Of a stretch of 64,000 nucleotides of DNA, positions 59,512 through 64,000 are shown piece after piece. Both the position numbers and the translations under genes were made by a program. The notes below the pieces were generated by a model. It ran no database searches. It saw nothing but the letters and a program-made list of their open reading frames with translations, and was not told the DNA's origin. How positions within the stretch are numbered: the first letter of the stretch is position 1; each line of letters opens with the position of its first letter. This DNA is from Paenibacillus sp. FSL R7-0337 (lineage in GTDB: Bacteria; Bacillota; Bacilli; Paenibacillales; Paenibacillaceae), in assembly GCF_037969875.1 (NCBI RefSeq), contig NZ_CP150218.1, positions 930,001 to 994,000 on the forward strand, in the 5' to 3' direction.

Positions 59512-61062
59512 TTAGAGGACCGCTGCGGCTTCCGCCAGATAGTCCCCCTGGATGTACCAAGTCTTCGCGCCGGTAATGCTCACCTGCACCAGCGTGCCGA
59601 TCAGGGAGGACGGGCCTTCAAAATGCACCAGCTTACTGTCACGGGTACGTCCGGCCAGCATCCGGGCATTATTCTTGCTCTCGCCTTCCACCAATACCTC
59701 CACCCGCCGGCCCAGCATCCGTTCATTCCCCAGCCGGCTCTGCTCCTTGATCAGATCATTCAGACGCTGGAGACGCGCGCTCTTGACCTCTGACGGAACA
59801 TTATCGTCCATGCCGGCTGCCGGAGTCCCTTCACGCGGAGAATAAATGAAGGTATACGCCATATCATACCCTACTTCGCGCACCAGGGACAGTGTCTCCT
59901 CGAACTGCTCCTCCGTCTCACCGGGGAAGCCGACAATAATATCGGTAGTCAGCACCGCATCCGGCACGTTTTCCTTAATTTTACTGACCAGCTCCAGATA
60001 GGCTTCACGGGTATATTTGCGGCTCATGCGCTTCAGCACAGCTGTGCTTCCCGACTGCACCGGCAGATGGATATGCTCCACCAGATTGCCGCCTTTGCCC
60101 AGTACATGAATCAATTTGTCGTCAAAATCACGCGGATGCGAGGTCATGAACCGGATACGCGGAATATCGATTCCCCGCATCTCGTCCATCAGGTCGCCGA
60201 AGGTATAATCAATGTCGGTAAAATCCTTGCCGTAGGCATTCACATTCTGCCCCAGCAGCGTTACTTCCTTGAACCCTTGGCGGGCCAGCTCCCGCACCTC
60301 GGCAATGACATCCTCCGGACGTCTGCTCCGCTCCTTCCCCCGGGTGAACGGCACAATGCAGTAGGTACAGAATTTGTCGCAGCCGTACATAATGTTCACC
60401 CAGGCGCGCAGACCCTCCCGCTTCTTCGGCAGATTCTCAATGATGTCGCCTTCCTTGGACCAGACCTCAATGACCAGCTCACGGCTGAACACCGCTTCCT
60501 TGATCAGCTCCGGCAGGCGGTGGATATTATGTGTGCCAAAGATCAGATCCACGAAGCCGTACCGGCTCATGATCCGGTTGACCACGCCCTCCTCCTGGGA
60601 CATACAGCCGCAGATCCCCAGGAGCAGGCCGGGCTTCTCGAGCTTCAGTGTTTTGAGATGGCCCAGCTCTCCGAATACCTTATCCTCCGCATTCTCGCGG
60701 ATCGCACATGTATTAAGTAAAATAATATCAGCTTCGCTGCGTTCTTCCGCCGCCTGGTAACCGAGCTGCTCCAGCATTCCCTTCATCGTCTCCGTGTCAT
60801 GCTCATTCATCTGGCAGCCGTAGGTGGTAATATGATAGCTCTTGCCTGCACCGAAATCTGCCATCTCCGGTGGAATGTCGAAATGATAGTGCACCTCGAT
60901 CTCTTCCTTGCCCCGCCGCTTGCCCTCCTTGTAATCGGGCTGGCTGTTGATCTGTACGTTTCTGCCTTTGATCCGGTAAGTGGTCTTGCCTTCAGTCTCG
61001 CTGATGATCTTGGCATCTGTGAAATCGAAATACTGCCCGTAATCCTTGCTCCCCTTCGCCAT
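59512..61062 (-). CDS. miaB: tRNA-2-methylthio-N6-dimethylallyladenosine synthase MiaB
   Basis: A 516-residue radical-SAM enzyme that adds the 2-methylthio group to i6A37, the product of MiaA (10283-11263). The N-terminal cluster Cys are in [23 protein letters not shown] and GICGCMSQ. The radical-SAM motif is CDKFCTYC, and a C-terminal TRAM domain ends the protein. ATG 61062 has AGAGGA upstream; a TTG-initiated extension to 61119 is less likely. It is the first gene of miaB-ricA. Confidence 0.95.
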   Translation of the reverse strand: MAKGSKDYGQYFDFTDAKIISETEGKTTYRIKGRNVQINSQPDYKEGKRRGKEEIEVHYHFDIPPEMADFGAGKSYHITTYGCQMNEHDTETMKGMLEQLGYQAAEERSEADIILLNTCAIRENAEDKVFGELGHLKTLKLEKPGLLLGICGCMSQEEGVVNRIMSRYGFVDLIFGTHNIHRLPELIKEAVFSRELVIEVWSKEGDIIENLPKKREGLRAWVNIMYGCDKFCTYCIVPFTRGKERSRRPEDVIAEVRELARQGFKEVTLLGQNVNAYGKDFTDIDYTFGDLMDEMRGIDIPRIRFMTSHPRDFDDKLIHVLGKGGNLVEHIHLPVQSGSTAVLKRMSRKYTREAYLELVSKIKENVPDAVLTTDIIVGFPGETEEQFEETLSLVREVGYDMAYTFIYSPREGTPAAGMDDNVPSEVKSARLQRLNDLIKEQSRLGNERMLGRRVEVLVEGESKNNARMLAGRTRDSKLVHFEGPSSLIGTLVQVSITGAKTWYIQGDYLAEAAAVL

Positions 61063-61182
61063 GCTAACGTCACATCCTCTGCTGATGTCCCCATATTTTC
61101 CGTGCTTTTCTAATGTCAAATTATATCATAAGAATCCCAATAGATACCATTCTATGTCCGGGTCAAGTTGGATTTAAAAGCT

Positions 61183-61213
61183 TTACTATAACGTATACGT
61201 TATCGTTTATAGT
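61183..61213 (+). promoter_or_regulatory. MerR-type promoter with 16-bp palindrome in a long spacer
   Basis: TTACTA (61183-61188) and TATAGT (61208-61213) are 19 bp apart. The spacer holds ATAACGTATACGTTAT (61188-61203), a perfect palindrome. A 19-bp spacer with a central dyad is the layout of promoters activated by MerR proteins through DNA twisting. Confidence 0.7.
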
Positions 61214-61236
61214 GTTGTTGAGGAGGGAACGTAACT

Positions 61237-62019
61237 ATGATCCGCATTGGGGAGTTAGCGAAGACCGCAAATATCAGCAAAAGAACCCTATATCACTATG
61301 AACAAATTGCGCTGTTACAGCCCGCACTTATTTCAGAGAACGGATATCGCTATTATGATGCCAAAGCCATCCTCCGGCTTCAAAAAATTCTTTTATTGAA
61401 ATCGGTCGGCTATACCTTAGAACAGATTAAAGGGCTGTTAGAGAATATGCATTCTGCGCAAGAAGATGATAATTGGATCGCTTCATTACACGAGCAGATA
61501 GAGCTGATAGAACAGAAGAAGGAAGAGTTAAGCCGCAAACAGTATTATCTCCGGTCAACCATTCATGCCATCCGGCTCAAGGGAACGGAGAATTTGCAGG
61601 ATCTGACGCACATCATTAGTGCCATGAATAACCGCCCTTTGAGCGGAGAAATCATACCTGCCGAATTCACGGAGGATTCACCCTTTACGGCTAAGGAAAC
61701 CGGGATTCTTCAGCATCTCCCTGTGCTTGGCAGCAACAACCGGCAGATGGAGGAGCTTTTGGATATTTTGGAGCAGGCAGTACGGTTAAAGTCCTCATCA
61801 CCCTATACTCCAGAAGCACAACATGTGGCGGGCCGGTTGTACGACAAGGCACTGGAGCTATTCGAGGGTGATGCCAAGCTGCTGGATAAGTATTGGGAGC
61901 AGATCAGACCCGCTGACGGGGCAGAGCCTATCGTGATGGGCATGGATCGCGCATTCATGTCTTTTGTAGATGAGATGATCCGCTATTATCTGCACACCAG
62001 GAAAGGAGAACAGACATGA
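61237..62019 (+). CDS. MerR-family regulator with multidrug-binding-like C-terminal domain
   Basis: A 260-residue regulator: winged helix (IRIGELAKTANISKRTLYHYEQIALLQPALISENGYRYYD) and a coiled dimer helix (about 85-125). A long effector domain (about 140-260; SSPYTPEAQHVAGRLYDKALELFEGD, then DRAFMSFVDEMIRYYL) resembles the TipA-S/GyrI-like antibiotic-sensing domains. GAGGAGG lies 9 bases before the ATG. Its stop overlaps the lipoprotein gene start by 4 bp. Likely ligands are drugs or other hydrophobic molecules; this is inference. Confidence 0.88.
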   Translation: MIRIGELAKTANISKRTLYHYEQIALLQPALISENGYRYYDAKAILRLQKILLLKSVGYTLEQIKGLLENMHSAQEDDNWIASLHEQIELIEQKKEELSRKQYYLRSTIHAIRLKGTENLQDLTHIISAMNNRPLSGEIIPAEFTEDSPFTAKETGILQHLPVLGSNNRQMEELLDILEQAVRLKSSSPYTPEAQHVAGRLYDKALELFEGDAKLLDKYWEQIRPADGAEPIVMGMDRAFMSFVDEMIRYYLHTRKGEQT

Positions 62020-62492
62020 GTAAACCTAAACAAATAGAGATGATGATCTGGAAAATAGGAAGGACAGCCCTGCTGGCCAGTGTACTGCTTCTATTATGGG
62101 CCTGCGGAATAACACAAGAATCCAAGGATGGAATGATCGCTGAGTCCTCCCCAGTACAGAATGAACCGGATGCCGATGCCATACGGGTAGAGGTGCTAAT
62201 TGAAAGTGACAGCGATTCGGCAGTTAATCTGGAGGTGGACATTGATGCCCGGAAGCATCCGGAAAGTGTCTATCTGGATACTATCGAAGTTCCTTACAGA
62301 GAGGAATTTACCATCCCCAAGGACACCTTCATCCCGCTAACCTCCACTAAGGTGCAGGCAGACAAGGATGAGGCGGCCAGCTGGATCAGCTGTACCATTC
62401 TGTATGACGGAGAGGTAGTCGCAACTCACAAATCCAGAGGTGATCAGGCGAAGGCTGTTTGCGAGAAGAAATTCCGCTTGGGGCCGGGATAA
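62016..62492 (+). CDS. Small lipoprotein (MmpS-like C-terminal motif)
   Basis: A 158-residue membrane-anchored lipoprotein: signal segment TALLASVLLLLWAC with the lipid-carrying Cys at about residue 30, an acidic Ser/Asp-rich linker, then a beta-rich domain. The end SWISCTILYDGEVVATHKSRGDQAKAVCEKK recalls MmpS accessory proteins, with two cysteines that could form a disulfide. It is coupled to the MerR regulator (ATGA overlap), suggesting that the regulator controls a surface response. Function unknown. Confidence 0.78.
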   Translation: MSKPKQIEMMIWKIGRTALLASVLLLLWACGITQESKDGMIAESSPVQNEPDADAIRVEVLIESDSDSAVNLEVDIDARKHPESVYLDTIEVPYREEFTIPKDTFIPLTSTKVQADKDEAASWISCTILYDGEVVATHKSRGDQAKAVCEKKFRLGPG

Positions 62493-62517
62493 CGGATAAG
62501 AATTAGGCTTCACGGAT

Positions 62518-62582
62518 AAAAAAGAACACCCCATGCCCACAGACATCAGCGAATAGACTGATGCCGGGTGCACAGGGTGGTA
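62518..62582 (-). terminator. Terminator after the Old Yellow Enzyme gene
   Basis: Minus strand GGCATCAG ... CTGATGTC core with outer CACCCTGTGC/GCATGGGGTG pairing, then TTCTTTTTT. The plus-strand lipoprotein gene ends on its other side. Confidence 0.8.
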
Positions 62583-62599
62583 GTGTTGACCTCTATCTA

Positions 62600-63694
62600 T
62601 TAGTACAAAGTCTGGGTCGCCTCGGAGGTGAACGGAATAATCTCGTCCGGCTTGCCCGCCTGCACCTTGGCAGGCCATGCAGGATCGCTGATCAGCGCCC
62701 GGCCAACTGCTACCAGATCGAATTCAGCCCGTTCCAGGCGTTCCAGCAGACGGTCGATATTGTCGTCCTGGTTCTTCTCCGTGACCGCACTGGTGAACGC
62801 ACTATCCAGTCCCACAGAACCTACTGTAATGGCAGGCTTGCCCGTGATCTTCTTCGTCCAGCCTGCCAGGTTAAGCTCCGAGCCTGCGAATTCCGGCTCC
62901 CAGAACCGCCGGGTCGAGCAGTGGAAGATATCCACGCCCGCATTGCTGAGCGGAGCCAGGAAGCGGGCCAGGTCCTCAGGAGTCTCAGCCAGCTTGGCGT
63001 CATAGGCTCCGGCTTTCCACTGCGAGAAACGTAGGATGATCGGGAAATCCGGTCCTACCGCGCGGCGGCAGGCATCGACTACTTCCACCGCAAAGGTGGT
63101 GCGCGCTTCCAGATCGCCGCCGTATTCATCGGTCCGGCGGTTGGTCTTCTCCCAGAAGAACTGGTCGATCAGATAGCCGTGGGCACCGTGCAGCTCAATT
63201 CCGTCGAAGCCGATGGCCTTGGCAGCCTTCGCCGCCTTGGCAAAGGCACTGACGATGGCCTGAATCTCGCTCTTCGTCATCGGCTCCGTGACCTGCTCTC
63301 CGGCCAGACTCAGCCCGGATGGGCCAATCGGCAGCGCCGAAGTGTTAGGCCCTTCACCGATGCTGCGGGCCATGCCGACATGCCAGAGCTGTGGCATGAT
63401 CTTGCCCCCTGCGGCATGCACCTCGCGCACGACCTGCGCCCAGCCCTCCAGGGAGGCTTCGCCATGGAAGTTCGGGATATCCTGATGGCTGACCGCCGCC
63501 GGATGATCAATGGCTGTGCCTTCCGTTATGATCAGGCCTACCCCGCCTTCCGCGCGGCGGCGGTAATACGCTGCCACCTCAGGACCGGGTACGCCTCCAG
63601 GGGAATGCACCCGGGTCATCGGTGCCATCACCACACGGTTGCGGAGGGACAGGCCTCCATATTCAAAAGGTTCAAACAATGCAGCAACATTCAT
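62600..63694 (-). CDS. Old Yellow Enzyme family ene-reductase (NADH:flavin oxidoreductase)
   Basis: A 364-residue FMN TIM barrel. LFEPFEYGGLSLRNRVVMAPMTR opens the fold; PQLWHVGMARS, GFDGIELHGAHGYLIDQFFWEKTNRRTDEYGG (substrate His and FMN contacts) and GRALISDPAWPAKVQ follow. It reduces activated C=C bonds with NAD(P)H; the natural substrate is unknown. It resembles the NemA-type classical branch more than YqjM. GGAGG lies 10 bases before the ATG. Confidence 0.93.
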   Translation of the reverse strand: MNVAALFEPFEYGGLSLRNRVVMAPMTRVHSPGGVPGPEVAAYYRRRAEGGVGLIITEGTAIDHPAAVSHQDIPNFHGEASLEGWAQVVREVHAAGGKIMPQLWHVGMARSIGEGPNTSALPIGPSGLSLAGEQVTEPMTKSEIQAIVSAFAKAAKAAKAIGFDGIELHGAHGYLIDQFFWEKTNRRTDEYGGDLEARTTFAVEVVDACRRAVGPDFPIILRFSQWKAGAYDAKLAETPEDLARFLAPLSNAGVDIFHCSTRRFWEPEFAGSELNLAGWTKKITGKPAITVGSVGLDSAFTSAVTEKNQDDNIDRLLERLERAEFDLVAVGRALISDPAWPAKVQAGKPDEIIPFTSEATQTLY

Positions 63695-63802
63695 AATCCA
63701 CTAGCCTCCAATTCATACGATGATTACTTTAAGTAAGCATAGTATGACGGTTTCCGGCGGCAAATGCAAATTACTGCCAGTCTAAGAGCGGCCGATAATG
63801 TC

Positions 63803-64000
63803 TTATAAGTCCAGCACGCCGGCTTTCGGAGTCACCCGGAAGGCTGCAGCCAGATCAGCCAGCTGCTGATCGGTAATCTTCTGCTTAATTTCTCGTCCGC
63901 CGATCAGATTATAGACGATGGCGGCCTTCTCAATGGTCTCTACTAATCCGAACGTCGCATCCATAGTCTGGCCGGTCACGAAGATGCCATGCTGCGGCCA
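63803..64000 (-). CDS. rhaD: Rhamnulose-1-phosphate aldolase, C-terminal end (cut by window edge)
   Basis: The last 65 codons of a gene entering from the right: [20 protein letters not shown], then [15 protein letters not shown], ending [12 protein letters not shown]. This matches the C-terminus of RhaD, the class II aldolase that splits rhamnulose-1-phosphate into DHAP and lactaldehyde. The QHG histidine is a zinc ligand in the family. It probably belongs to a rhamnose operon continuing past the window. Confidence 0.82.
   Translation of the reverse strand, partial: WPQHGIFVTGQTMDATFGLVETIEKAAIVYNLIGGREIKQKITDQQLADLAAAFRVTPKAGVLDL

Overview
The window looks like a chromosomal segment of a spore-forming Firmicute, most likely a Paenibacillus or close relative. 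Grounds: Bacillus-type gene sets (glnRA, spoVK, cotE, a cotD-like coat gene, ricA, a bacillithiol-reductase homologue), strong AGGAGG-type ribosome sites, frequent GTG/TTG starts and moderately high GC. The genus is inferred; there is no rRNA. I found no tRNA, rRNA, CRISPR array, transposase or prophage.

Left part (1-25.8 kb, nearly all minus strand). From right to left runs the conserved Bacillus order cotE - mutS - mutL - methyltransferase - miaA - hfq - (penicillin-binding protein, DUF402, DUF218) - spoVK - hflX - ynbB-like - P-loop kinase - glnR - glnA. It combines mismatch repair, tRNA modification, RNA chaperone, sporulation and nitrogen control. The glnRA promoter carries a perfect GlnR operator. 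A putative amidoligase with a glycine-rich minisatellite insert lies between mutS and cotE. To the right are an HD-GYP phosphodiesterase, a DUF939 membrane protein and a three-gene ABC importer.

Middle part (26-50 kb, mixed strands) is accessory. It holds azoR, an rsgA-type GTPase, an ArsR regulator whose operator matches one in front of azoR at 14 of 16 bases, a bacillithiol-reductase homologue, a YgaD-like exporter, and a bmrCD-type heterodimeric multidrug exporter behind a leader peptide and terminator. Next come a YcaQ-type DNA glycosylase with a LexA box inside its promoter, an ABC pair, a copper-binding four-helix protein, a CobW GTPase, a moaB gene lacking a normal start codon, a cotD-like gene and an MFS gene truncated against it. 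Intergenic spaces here carry several families of short interspersed repeats, a 51-bp tandem repeat and a strongly promoted 26-codon gene followed by strong hairpin terminators.

Right part (50.7-64 kb) holds a two-gene fused 2-oxoacid:ferredoxin oxidoreductase, a secreted GH8 glucanase, a NAD-salvage set (NUDIX regulator, pncA, pncB), ricA and miaB, a MerR-lipoprotein pair, an Old Yellow Enzyme and the 3' end of rhaD. In Bacillus subtilis miaB-ricA directly precede cotE-mutS-mutL; here about 38 kb separates the two halves, with the same orientation kept.
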